NCBI GenBank assembly: GCA_002011425.1
Contig: MTNJ01000010.1
Location: 1 to 64,000 of the forward strand
Source of the DNA: Candidatus Acetothermia bacterium JdFR-48
Lineage (GTDB): Bacteria; Bipolaricaulota; Bipolaricaulia; Bipolaricaulales; Bipolaricaulaceae
Reading direction: 5' to 3'
Length of the DNA: 64,000 nt
The notes under the pieces were generated by a model that was not told the DNA's origin, searched no databases, and saw only the letters and a list, made by a program, of their open reading frames with translations. The translations under genes and the position numbers were made by a program. This document shows positions 17,616 through 25,285 of the stretch, piece after piece. Numbering within the stretch: the first letter of the stretch is position 1; every line of letters starts with the position of its first letter.

Positions 17616-18491
17616 TTAAATTCCCGCGAGCTCCAAGATCTCCGGCACTAGGTCCTCCCAACCCATGGGCATGAGGTGGATCCCCTGACAATAAGGCTTC
17701 ACCGCTCGGATGATCCGGGCGCAGATCTCCACGCTCCGTTTCCGGCGCTCCTCAGGGGTCTTAGCCCCCTCCATCTCGTGGATGATCTCCTCGGGGACCT
17801 TGATCCCGGCGATGTGCTCGTCCATGAACCGCGCCATCTTGGCACTCTTCAGGGGAATGATCCCCGCGAGGATCGGGACCCCCAGGCTTTCCGCCGCCCG
17901 GGCGAAGCGGACGAAGGCCTCGGGATCGTAGACCGCTTGGGTCTGCACGAAGCTGGCTCCGAGCTCCACCTTGAGCCTGAGCTTCGCGAGGTGCGGCTCG
18001 AGGGGGTCGGTCGTAGCGTTCACCACCGCGCCCACGAGGAAATCGGTCTCCCCCTCGAGCTCGTTCCCGGCGAGGTCCCGACCCGAGTTGAGGGCAGCCA
18101 CCGCCGCGATGAGCTGGACCGAGTCCAGGTCGAAGACCGGTAGGGCGTCCGGGTGGTCCCCCAAGGTGGGGTAGTCCCCGGTGAGGGCGAGGACGTTCTC
18201 GATCCCCAGGGCCCAGGCCCCGAGGAGGTCGGCCTGTAGGGCCAGCCGGTTCCGGTCCCGACACGTGAGCTGCAGGATTGGCTCGTACCCTTCCCGTGCG
18301 ATCAGGGCGCACAGGGCCCACGAGCTCATCCGCAGGACCGACGACTGGAGGTCGGTGACATTGAACGCGTGGACGTGGGGCGCCAGCCGGCGCACCGCCT
18401 CTAAGGCCGGTCCCACGTCGGCCCCCTTGGGGGGACCGGCCTCACAGGTGATCACGAAATCCCCGTTGGCGAGCCTATCACGGAACCGCAT
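17616..18491 (-). CDS. metF: Methylenetetrahydrofolate reductase, MetF subunit
   Basis: This 291-residue flavin-binding TIM barrel reduces methylene-THF to methyl-THF. It shows VITCEAGPPKGAD at the N-terminus, FNVTDLQSSVLRMSSWALC, the QLTCRDRNRLALQADLLGAWALG block typical of MetF, LALTGDYP, and FVQTQAVYDPE near the FAD site. It is directly adjacent to metV (the last metV base precedes the metF ATG), as in acetogens where MetV and MetF form one complex. The flanking hydrogenase genes suggest an unusual electron partner. Confidence 0.93.
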   Translation of the reverse strand: MRFRDRLANGDFVITCEAGPPKGADVGPALEAVRRLAPHVHAFNVTDLQSSVLRMSSWALCALIAREGYEPILQLTCRDRNRLALQADLLGAWALGIENVLALTGDYPTLGDHPDALPVFDLDSVQLIAAVAALNSGRDLAGNELEGETDFLVGAVVNATTDPLEPHLAKLRLKVELGASFVQTQAVYDPEAFVRFARAAESLGVPILAGIIPLKSAKMARFMDEHIAGIKVPEEIIHEMEGAKTPEERRKRSVEICARIIRAVKPYCQGIHLMPMGWEDLVPEILELAGI

Positions 18492-19172
18492 TCAGACCTC
18501 CTCCGTGTACTCCAGCGCCCAGAAGGTGCTGCGGCGGCGGGAGAGGGGGACGTCGTACTGGCGACGTCGGTCCTTGGGCGGCCGATACTGGGCGAAGAGG
18601 TCGAGACGCCCGATCTCGGCGAGCCGCTCATAGATCCTGTGCCAGCCGCAGGGACGACCGGGTTCCACCTCGCACTCCCCCCGGTAGGAACCGCCGCAGG
18701 GGCCGTGCAGGAGCCCCTTGGGACAGGCGGTGAGGGGGCAGATCCCCCCGGTATAGGCGAGGACACAGTCCCCGCATCGGGCGCACCGCTCCTCCGCGGG
18801 CCATATCCCCTGGAAGGTGCCGTAGGATATGGTGTTGGCCACGGGGCAGACGGGCTTCGGCACCACCGCGGCCACCGCTTGAACCCCCACCCCGCACGAG
18901 GCCACGAGCAACACGTCCGCGCCCTCGACCGCGTCCCGGAGGCGGGAGAGCCGGATCCCTACTAACGCCTTGTTGCAGAGGAACGGGATCACTGCAGTCC
19001 CGGTCACCGGGTGTCCCGCCTCCTCTAGGACGAGACCGAGCTCCCGGATTGCTTTTTCGTCCCCGGTCTCGCACACCTCGGCGCAACCGCCACAAGAGAC
19101 GAGGAATGCCCTCTCCCCGTCCCGCAGATATCCCAGGATCTCCTCTCGGGGCTTGAGTTCCGTCACCAGCAT
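18492..19172 (-). CDS. metV: Methylenetetrahydrofolate reductase, zinc/iron-sulfur MetV subunit
   Basis: This 226-residue protein is a MetV-type partner of MetF. It carries Cys-rich stretches VSCGGCAEVCETG near residue 30 and a C-terminal run RCARCGDCVLAYTGGICP, CPKGLLHGPCGG and ECEVEPGRPCGWHRIY, typical of the MTHFR C-terminal domain. MetV passes electrons to the MetF flavin in acetogens. The frame is open further upstream; the ATG at 19172 gives the family length and lies 11 bases after the hydrogenase large-subunit stop. Confidence 0.9.
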   Translation of the reverse strand: MLVTELKPREEILGYLRDGERAFLVSCGGCAEVCETGDEKAIRELGLVLEEAGHPVTGTAVIPFLCNKALVGIRLSRLRDAVEGADVLLVASCGVGVQAVAAVVPKPVCPVANTISYGTFQGIWPAEERCARCGDCVLAYTGGICPLTACPKGLLHGPCGGSYRGECEVEPGRPCGWHRIYERLAEIGRLDLFAQYRPPKDRRRQYDVPLSRRRSTFWALEYTEEV

Positions 19173-19183
19173 ATCCCGACCCC

Positions 19184-20593
19184 CTATTGGATCGCACAGG
19201 CGAGGCACGGATCGAAGGAACGCACGATCCGCCCCGCCTCGAGGAGCCCGTCCCCGGTCACCTTCGTCCCCTCCAGGGCGCACTCAATGGGACCCGGCTT
19301 CCCGGCCCCGTCCCGAGGGGACGCGTTCCAGGTGGTGGGCGCGATCACCTGGTAACGGGCGATCTTACCGTCGGCGATCTCGACCCAGTGGCCCAGGGCC
19401 CCGCGGGGGGCGTCGATGAGTCCCCGCCCCTGGGCCTCGTCGGGGACGGTGAACGCGGCGGCCACCGGGGCGGAGAGGTCGAGTTCGGAAAGCCACGCCT
19501 CCATTGCCCGGGCAATGAACATAGCCTCGATGCCCCGCGCGAGGTGCCTCCCCATCACCGAACTTAACCGCTCCGGGGAGGCCTCCGCCTCCGCGAGGAG
19601 CTCGCCCGCGATCTCCCGGAACTCCCGCGGCCCGTGCGCCAGGGCCACCGCGGCGCGGGCCGCCGGGCCCACTTCACAAGCCTCCCCGCGGTACCGCGGG
19701 GCTTTGATCCAGGAATAGGCCGTGGCCTTGTCGGGATCGGGCCGCGCCTCTTCCATCCAAGGAGGTTGGAGGTCAGCCCCAGCGTACCAGGAGCACGCCA
19801 AGCCCTCGCGGATCTCTCCGGGGTCGAGGGGTTCGGGCCCCCCGTCGAGCACGGCCCCCGCGGGGAAGAGCCGGTCCCCCTCAAGGGGGAAGCACCCGAA
19901 GGTGAGCAGTCTCCCTACCCTTCCGAGGTCGAAGTAGTCCTGATATCTGTTCGCCAACAGGAGGAGGTCCGGGATGTAGGTCCCGCGGACGAAGTCCACG
20001 ACTTCCTTCAGCCGGAACCTGAAGGCGGCCACGTCCCCCGGCCCGGGTCGATTGGTGACCCCGCCGGGGACGATAGCCATGTCGTGAGGCATCTTGCCGC
20101 CGAAGAGGGCCACGAGTTCCTGGGCCCGGCGACGCACGTCCAAGGCGGCGAGGTAGTGGCCGGCAAGCCTCTCGATCTCGGCCGTGGAGAAGCGACGGTC
20201 CTCGTCCGTTCCCGGGGAGAGGGCCCCGGGCAGGGCTCCGGCGGGGAGGTAGTCTGGGAGGGCCAGGTGGTAGAAGTGGAGGATGTGGTTGTGGAGGAAG
20301 TTGGCGCCGTAGATGAGGTCCCGCAGGAGCTCCCCGTTCCGTGGCGGGGATATCCCCAAGGCGTCGTCCAGGCACAGGGACGCGGCGGTGGAGTGGGCCA
20401 GGGGACAGACCCCGCAGATCCGGGTGGTGATCCGTTGGGCGTCCAAGGGGTGGCGTCCACGCAGGATCTCCTCCAGCCCACGGTACAGGGCTCCGGTGCA
20501 GCGGGCGCCCACTATCACCCCGTCCTCCACCTGAATCTCCACCCGTAGGTGTCCCTCGATCCGCGTGATCGGGTCGATCGTCACCGTCCTCAT
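19184..20593 (-). CDS. [NiFe] hydrogenase, large subunit, lacking a C-terminal cleavage peptide
   Basis: This 469-residue protein is the catalytic subunit of an H2-oxidising or H2-evolving [NiFe] hydrogenase. The N-terminal nickel ligands lie in RICGVC (Cys60, Cys63), preceded by TRIEGHLRVE, and the C-terminal pair in DPCLACAIQ (Cys463, Cys466). The ORF ends at that Gln with TAG. In most [NiFe] hydrogenases a His stands in this position and a tail beyond it is cut by a maturation protease; here both are absent. Some H2-sensing hydrogenases also lack the tail. The gene overlaps the small subunit by four bases and is followed by metV-metF, so a redox link to methylene-THF reduction is a fair inference. 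Confidence 0.93.
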   Translation of the reverse strand: MRTVTIDPITRIEGHLRVEIQVEDGVIVGARCTGALYRGLEEILRGRHPLDAQRITTRICGVCPLAHSTAASLCLDDALGISPPRNGELLRDLIYGANFLHNHILHFYHLALPDYLPAGALPGALSPGTDEDRRFSTAEIERLAGHYLAALDVRRRAQELVALFGGKMPHDMAIVPGGVTNRPGPGDVAAFRFRLKEVVDFVRGTYIPDLLLLANRYQDYFDLGRVGRLLTFGCFPLEGDRLFPAGAVLDGGPEPLDPGEIREGLACSWYAGADLQPPWMEEARPDPDKATAYSWIKAPRYRGEACEVGPAARAAVALAHGPREFREIAGELLAEAEASPERLSSVMGRHLARGIEAMFIARAMEAWLSELDLSAPVAAAFTVPDEAQGRGLIDAPRGALGHWVEIADGKIARYQVIAPTTWNASPRDGAGKPGPIECALEGTKVTGDGLLEAGRIVRSFDPCLACAIQ

Positions 20594-21450
20594 CTCACAC
20601 TCCTGTAGGACCTCGCAGCCTCTTCGGCGCTGGCCTTGCGGAAGAGGGGCGAGGGATAGTCCGGGAACTCCGGTTCACAGCACCCGATGCAGGGGTGGCC
20701 GGCCTTGATGCACCAGTTCACCCCGCCGTTCCACTCGTGGTAGGGGCAGTTGGCGTCGGTGTACGGGCCCTTACAGCCGAGCTCGTAGAGGCACCCTTCC
20801 GCCCCGAAATCCGTGGCGAAGCGGCCCACGTCGAAGTCCCCCCTCCGGGGACAATTGTCGTGGACGAGGTCCGGGTAGACCGCCCGCAGCCGTCCTGCCC
20901 CGTCGAGGTCCTCGGGCCGCGGGGGGCCATGTACGAGGAGGTGGGCCACCGTCTCCACGAACCAACGGGGATGGAGGGGACAGCCAGGGACGTTCACCAC
21001 CGGGACATCGACCCCCTCCCGCCGCAACAGCTCCCCCATTCCCACACACCCGGTGGGATTGGGGGCCCCGGCGGGGATGCCCCCATAGGAGGCACAAGTC
21101 CCTACCGCCACCACGCCCACCGCGCCGTGGGCGAGCTCCGCCGCCCGTTCCGCCATGGGCCTCTCCCCCACCCGGCCGAAGTTGGGATGTCGGGTGGGGA
21201 TCGCCCCTTCCACCACCAGGAGGTAATCCCCGGCTGCCTTCCCGGGGAAGCGGTCCAATACCTCCAGGGCCGGCCGGCCGGTGGGACCCATCAGAGTGGC
21301 GTGAAACACGAGCGTGATGCTCTTCCCGGGGACGATCTCGTCCAAGAGGAGGTCCTTTATATCGGGGTAGGCGGCGTTCATCAGGGAAACCGAGCAGCCG
21401 GTACAGCCAGCGGCCTGGAACCACACCACCGCGAGCGGCTTTCCCCTCAC
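20590..21450 (-). CDS. [NiFe] hydrogenase, small iron-sulfur subunit, cytoplasmic type
   Basis: This 286-residue subunit passes electrons between the active site and a partner through three iron-sulfur clusters. The proximal cluster begins at AAGCTGCS (Cys16, Cys19), continues with GTCASYGG and PGCPLHP, and further clusters are held by HDNCPRRGD, GCLYELGCKGP, NCPYHEW and CIKAGHPCIGCCEP. There is no Tat signal or C-terminal membrane helix, so the enzyme should be cytoplasmic. The GTG start follows AAAGGAGGCGAGG. It is the first gene of the series with the large subunit, metV, metF and fhs. Confidence 0.93.
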   Translation of the reverse strand: MRGKPLAVVWFQAAGCTGCSVSLMNAAYPDIKDLLLDEIVPGKSITLVFHATLMGPTGRPALEVLDRFPGKAAGDYLLVVEGAIPTRHPNFGRVGERPMAERAAELAHGAVGVVAVGTCASYGGIPAGAPNPTGCVGMGELLRREGVDVPVVNVPGCPLHPRWFVETVAHLLVHGPPRPEDLDGAGRLRAVYPDLVHDNCPRRGDFDVGRFATDFGAEGCLYELGCKGPYTDANCPYHEWNGGVNWCIKAGHPCIGCCEPEFPDYPSPLFRKASAEEAARSYRSVR

Positions 21451-21477
21451 CTCGCCTCCTTTCTGAGTCGGAAAATC

Positions 21478-21506
21478 AGGTTAGCGAGATCAAACTCAGG
21501 TGGCAA
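21478..21506 (-). promoter_or_regulatory. Candidate promoter of the hydrogenase-metVF operon
   Basis: On the minus strand TTGCCA (21506-21501) is followed after 17 bases by TAACCT (21483-21478), about 30 bases before the hydrogenase small-subunit GTG. The -35 is good and the -10 weak. The rest of the 21451-21718 gap shows no gene. Confidence 0.4.
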
Positions 21507-21718
21507 CTTTGGGAATCCGCGATTCGACCGTGCCCCTCTCCATGAGACGCTCTGGGTCCGGCGAGAGTGCTTTTCCAAGCCAATTGCTCACAGGGGACAC
21601 TTACGGCGGGACGTGGATGGCCCGAGGGCCACGTGGAGGAGCGAGGGCATGAAGAGTCCTTGGTGAGGACGCCTATATCGGCGGGTGGCCGTTCCAGGGT
21701 TGGACCGCCCCGGGTCCT

Positions 21719-22415
21719 CTAGAAAGTCAAAGAGAGGCCGACCTCCAGCCGGGTGCCTCGGGGGAAGGCGGAGAGCAGGGTCTCGGTCGAATTCTTCCCA
21801 GTACAGTGGCCGGGTGCCACGGAATCCGTCACGGACTCGAGGACTTCGATCACCGCAGAGAGTTTCTCGGCATCGAGCTTCCCCAAGTGGAAGCCGCCCA
21901 GGACGAGCTGGAGCCTGCCGCCGCTTATCCGCGCCGCCCGTTTGGCCATTCGGTGGATCCCGGGGTGGGCGCACCCGGTGACGAGTAAAGGTCCTTTTTC
22001 GGTGGCCACTACCAGCCCGTGCTCCTTGATCCCGCGGCCCATGGACCCGGTGGACCAGAGGCCCTCGTCGAGCTTCCGCGGGCCTTTAACGAGGACGAGC
22101 TCCGCCTTGGCAGCCTTGGACCGGAGGCGGAGGTACCCCTCCATCACGTGCGGCGCCCAAATGCGCACGCCTTTAGCGTTTTCAAGGACGTAAGAGAGCC
22201 CTCCCACGTGGTCGCAGTGGGGGTGGGAGAAAAAAGAGGTCGGTGAGCCGCGAGAGATCGACGCCCAGGGTCCGGACATTGTGCTCGAGGAGGAGCCGGT
22301 CCGCTCCGGCATCGAAGAGGATCGCCCGGCCCCCCGCCTCGATCAGAGCGGAAAAGCCCCATCCCTCCCGGAGGGGAGCTCGGGCCACGTTGTCGTACAG
22401 GATCAGGATCCGCAC
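21719..22415 (-). pseudogene. Metallo-beta-lactamase superfamily hydrolase, frameshifted
   Basis: Two frames together encode one COG1237-like metallo-hydrolase of about 230 residues. The 5' frame starts at GTG 22415 (MRILILYDNVA, then ILFDAGAD, DLSRLTDLFF) and the 3' frame continues with FFSHPHCDHVGGL, the metal-binding HxHxDH motif, then VVATEKGPLLVTGCAHPG, LVLGGFHLG and APGHCTG. They join at a run of six A on the plus strand (22232-22237); five would restore a single frame. This could be a sequencing slip, real decay or slippage. Relatives include enzymes acting on pterin- or ribosyl-type substrates, but the substrate is unknown. It lies eight bases after the ferredoxin gene. Confidence 0.75.
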
Positions 22416-22422
22416 CGCTCCC

Positions 22423-22812
22423 CTAAGAGATGGCCCCGGTAGGGCAGGCGGAGACGCAAGCCCCGCAGCCGCGGCAGAGGGTCTCGTTCACCACGGCTTT
22501 CCCGTCGCGGATCTGGATGGCCCCGAAGGGGCAGGTCCGGGCACACTCGCCGCAGCCTACACACTTCTCGAGGTCCACCTTTGGGGCCGTAGGGGCCTGT
22601 GGAGCTCCCTGGGGAGGCGCGGTGAACACCAGGCCGCGTCTCCAGCCCAATCTCATGCCCCAACCACGGCCCATGCCACGACCCGCGCCCCTGCCAGAGC
22701 CTATCCTCCTCCCGCGTCCCGCGCCCCTGCCGCGTCCCTTCCCTCTACCACGTCCCCACCAGGGGCCGGTTCCATCACCCCGCGCTTTTGCTGGCCCCCT
22801 CGTGATGTGCAT
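22423..22812 (-). CDS. 2[4Fe-4S] ferredoxin with Gly/Arg/Trp-rich N-terminal region
   Basis: The C-terminal 60 residues of this 129-residue protein are a bacterial-type ferredoxin with two CxxCxxCxxxCP motifs ([13 protein letters not shown] and [13 protein letters not shown]). The first about 55 residues are low-complexity Gly-Arg repeats with [16 protein letters not shown]-like units and scattered Trp. Similar Gly-rich stretches occur in the DUF5320/NifX-type proteins of the operon at 27340-29631, so it may belong to the same functional network. The ATG at 22812 lies seven bases past a good -10, implying a leaderless message; an in-frame GTG lies at 22818. Confidence 0.85.
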   Translation of the reverse strand: MHITRGPAKARGDGTGPWWGRGRGKGRGRGAGRGRRIGSGRGAGRGMGRGWGMRLGWRRGLVFTAPPQGAPQAPTAPKVDLEKCVGCGECARTCPFGAIQIRDGKAVVNETLCRGCGACVSACPTGAIS

Positions 22813-22819
22813 ACGCACA

Positions 22820-22849
22820 ATATTATGTGATGGATTAAGTTCCGGTCAA
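22820..22849 (-). promoter_or_regulatory. Promoter of the ferredoxin gene (leaderless)
   Basis: On the minus strand TTGACC (22849-22844), an 18-base spacer, then TAATAT (22825-22820). The ATG at 22812 begins where transcription would start, leaving no room for a ribosome site. Confidence 0.55.
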
Positions 22850-22876
22850 CGTCTTTATGTGCCCGGCTCCCCGACA

Positions 22877-23374
22877 CTAGCCCCCACGGGCGAAGCGGCC
22901 GTCGTCCCGGGCCGCGGAGAGGCGGCCGATATGCTCCTCCAGCCAACCGATCCGGACGTCGTGGGCGACGTCGAACTGGGGGATGAACGGCTTTATGTCC
23001 AACAGGGGCGTTCCGTCCACGATATCGACGTCCGCGATATGGAGCACGTTCCCCACCCTCCCCAGGAGCCTCACCACCGACAGGCCGATGGGGTTCGGTC
23101 TCGCCGGGGCCCGGGTGGCGAAGACACCGTGTTCCCGCCTATCCAGGTACGGACGCACTCGTAACCTGAGCGGCCCGCTCCGGTGGAAGTGGTAGATGAG
23201 GATCACGTGGGAGAACCCATCCAGGTCCGCGAGGCCCTCGGCATATTCGGGGAACACCACTGCCCGCCCCTCTATCCCCCTGGCCGCCGGGGGTTGGATG
23301 GGGGTCCCCTTTGGCTCCCCGAATGGGGTGTGGATCACGCCGATGGGTTCATAGACTATCTTCTCGCGTCCCAT
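22877..23374 (-). CDS. trmO: TrmO-like tRNA m6t6A37 methyltransferase
   Basis: This 165-residue protein has the YaeB/TrmO beta-barrel pattern: EPIGVIHTPFGEPKGTPIQ at the start, then GIEGRAVVFPEYAEGLADLDGFSHVILIYHFH, the SAM-site block ATRAPARPNPIGLSVVRLL and the VDIVDGTPLLDIKPFIPQFD segment. TrmO methylates N6 of t6A at position 37 of tRNA-Thr; several short family members in anaerobes are only predicted enzymes. The ATG at 23374 gives the family start. It is divergent from the GIY-YIG gene with a 38-base gap. Confidence 0.88.
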   Translation of the reverse strand: MGREKIVYEPIGVIHTPFGEPKGTPIQPPAARGIEGRAVVFPEYAEGLADLDGFSHVILIYHFHRSGPLRLRVRPYLDRREHGVFATRAPARPNPIGLSVVRLLGRVGNVLHIADVDIVDGTPLLDIKPFIPQFDVAHDVRIGWLEEHIGRLSAARDDGRFARGG

Positions 23375-23412
23375 TGTCGCGAAAGTGTAACCGGTGTAGG
23401 AACGGAAGGGAA

Positions 23413-23859
23413 ATGCGCGGGATCTACGTGTTGGTGATCGAGGTGACGCGGCCGGCGGAAACGGAGGTGGGGAAGCTGGGGCGGGTTCGGTTTCCGCCCG
23501 GGACGTACGCTTACGTGGGCTCGGCAATGCGGGGGATCGAGGCCCGAGTGGCGAGGCACCTCTGGAAGGGGAAGCGGCTCCGCTGGCATATCGATTATCT
23601 CCTCTCCTGTCCCGGGATCCGGGTGGCGGATATCTTCGTGTTGGAAACCCCGGAGCGCGTGGAGTGCCGGGTGGCGGGGGCTCTGGCCGCGGGCTGTGAG
23701 GGGATCCCCGGATTCGGCTCCAGCGACTGCCGCTGCCGGAGCCATCTCTTCCGCTGTGAGCTCCATTGGTTGATCGGGACCCTTCATGCCCATGGACTCC
23801 GTGCCCTCGCCGAATCCGACCTCCGCCGTGGACATGGCGGGCAACTGCGTCCGGGTTGA
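23413..23859 (+). CDS. GIY-YIG domain protein of the DUF123 type
   Basis: This 148-residue protein begins MRGIYVLVIEV with the degenerate GIY motif, followed by FPPGTYAYVGSAMRGIEARVARHL (YVG motif plus catalytic-type Arg) and LRWHIDYLL with a conserved His. A Cys-rich patch (CEGIPGFGSSDCRCRSHLF) follows, as in the DUF123 family of archaea and anaerobic bacteria, which is often found with endonuclease III. A DNA-repair nuclease role is plausible but unproven. The ATG has GGAAGGGAA in front. It is a single-gene unit divergent from trmO. Confidence 0.82.
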   Translation: MRGIYVLVIEVTRPAETEVGKLGRVRFPPGTYAYVGSAMRGIEARVARHLWKGKRLRWHIDYLLSCPGIRVADIFVLETPERVECRVAGALAAGCEGIPGFGSSDCRCRSHLFRCELHWLIGTLHAHGLRALAESDLRRGHGGQLRPG

Positions 23860-24310
23860 CCTTATCCCGCGCCCCCGAGGATGGCCCGTGGGCAAGTGGC
23901 TACGGGGGAAGCGGCTCCCGGAAAATCCCGGCCGTCATCCGCAGGCCGGGCACCGAAGGGCTTCCGATTCGTTCCGCGCTAACACGTTCCAGCACGCATT
24001 CCCAAGCTCCCCGCGCCCGGGACCTGTAACCCGATACTCCGGAATCCCGACGGCGGCATAGTGGTTGGATTTTTTCCACCGTATCGACGGTCCGGCCTTT
24101 CGATGCCTCCCCCGGACGGACCCCCGCTGTTGGTTGCTTCGTGGCCCGGGGGCACTATGTTGGGCTGCGGGAGCTCCTTCCCCGCGTCCGCCGCCGAATA
24201 GGTTCATCGTGCCCCTCAATTGGGGCGATGCTGATTCGAAAATGGGACGTGCGGCGCCATAACGGGCTTTGAGGTCCGTATTTTCCAAAGCGATGGCTTA
24301 AATAAGGCCG
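23860..24310. other. 451-base stretch without a secure gene
   Basis: Between the GIY-YIG and radical SAM genes I see no known RNA gene: the core motifs of tmRNA, RNase P RNA and SRP RNA are absent. It contains the weak minus-strand ORF listed separately and a GCCCC-AATTGA-GGGGC hairpin just upstream of that ORF. Confidence 0.5.
23935..24207 (-). CDS. Hypothetical small protein, C-terminal CPACG
   Basis: This 90-residue ORF starts at an ATG with GAGGGG seven bases upstream, begins MNLFGGGRGEG and ends ALRCPACG. The middle is Arg/Gly/Pro-rich with no recognisable fold. The single Cys pair could be half of a zinc site. The ribosome site is embedded in a GCCCC/GGGGC hairpin, which might hide it. 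I do not recognise a family, and it may be a chance ORF; the only supports are the ribosome site and its place in an otherwise empty gap. Confidence 0.25.
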   Translation of the reverse strand: MNLFGGGRGEGAPAAQHSAPGPRSNQQRGSVRGRHRKAGPSIRWKKSNHYAAVGIPEYRVTGPGRGELGNACWNVLARNESEALRCPACG

Positions 24311-25285
24311 TCAAGCTTGGCCCCGGGGGCCGGGAAGACGGCGGAGGTAGAACCGGTGTCCCCGATATACGAGCTCTATTAGCTTCCCTTCGCCCAGAAG
24401 GCGTTTCACCACCGACCAGTCGGCCCCGTCCCGGGCCAGTAGTTCCCGCAGCGCATCTTCCCGCAGGGGGTGGACCGCGGAGATGGAGAGGATATTCGCC
24501 ACGGGGTCCCCGCTCGCCGCGAACGCGTCCCCCTCGTAGCCGATGAGGAGCTCCGCCTGGGGGAGGAGCTCCACAAAAGTCTGATGGGCCCCGAGGAGCG
24601 TCTCCTCCGCCGGCGGCCGTACCCAGGGCTCCGCGGGGGGACGGGTGGGAACGGAAATATACGCGACCCCGGGCCCGATCTCCGCGAGGAACGCGGCCAC
24701 GGCTGCGATCTCCCCCGGGGCATCGTTGACCCCCGCGACCATCATCATCTCGGTCACGAGCGTCCCGCGGAACTCCCGGGCGAAATCCGACATCCCCCTG
24801 CGGATCGCCACCAAAGTGAGGCCCTTGTGGGGGCGGTTGATGTGTTTCCAGACCGCCTCGGTGGCCGCGTCCACCTTGAGGGAGACCCAGTCGGCCGAAA
24901 GGAGCGCTGCGCGTACGTCCTCCCGATGCACCAGCGAGGCGTTGGTGATCACGGCGACGGGGACGCCCAGATCCACCAGGGCCTCGATCTCCTCGGCGAG
25001 GTTCACGTCCAGAGTGGGCTCCCCGTCCGGGACGAAGGTGAGGTAATCCACCGGCTCGCCCCGGGCCCGGAGCTCGGCCACCCGGGATCGCACCGCCCGT
25101 ACGATTTCCTCCGGCCGGTAGAAGGTCCTCGGTTCTGCCCGCATCCGGAGCGTGCGGCCCAGCTGGCAGTAAACGCAGGAATAGGAACAGATTTTGGGCG
25201 GGATGTTGTTGATCCCCAAAGAGCGGCCCAGTCTCCGGGAGGGAACGGGCCCGAAGACGAACACCTCGGGGATCAATCCCGCCAC
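24311..25285 (-). CDS. Radical SAM protein, COG0731/TYW1-like
   Basis: This about 324-residue protein has VFGPVPSRRLGRSLGINNIP at the N-terminus and the cluster motif CSYSCVYCQLG. These are followed by FVPDGEPTLD, VAVITNASLV and SLKVDAATEAVWKHINRPHKG, the pattern of COG0731 Fe-S oxidoreductases related to wyosine synthases. The substrate in bacteria is unknown. The C-terminal about 60 residues may form a winged-helix-like tail. I chose the GTG at 25285 with GGAGAAGG upstream; a TTG at 25276 overlapping the previous stop is the alternative. It is the last gene of the NifX/MinD operon. Confidence 0.85.
   Translation of the reverse strand: MAGLIPEVFVFGPVPSRRLGRSLGINNIPPKICSYSCVYCQLGRTLRMRAEPRTFYRPEEIVRAVRSRVAELRARGEPVDYLTFVPDGEPTLDVNLAEEIEALVDLGVPVAVITNASLVHREDVRAALLSADWVSLKVDAATEAVWKHINRPHKGLTLVAIRRGMSDFAREFRGTLVTEMMMVAGVNDAPGEIAAVAAFLAEIGPGVAYISVPTRPPAEPWVRPPAEETLLGAHQTFVELLPQAELLIGYEGDAFAASGDPVANILSISAVHPLREDALRELLARDGADWSVVKRLLGEGKLIELVYRGHRFYLRRLPGPRGQA

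Noticed and set aside
23860-24310. Possible structural RNA (tmRNA, RNase P RNA, SRP RNA)
   Set aside because: None of the conserved core motifs of these RNAs is present on either strand.
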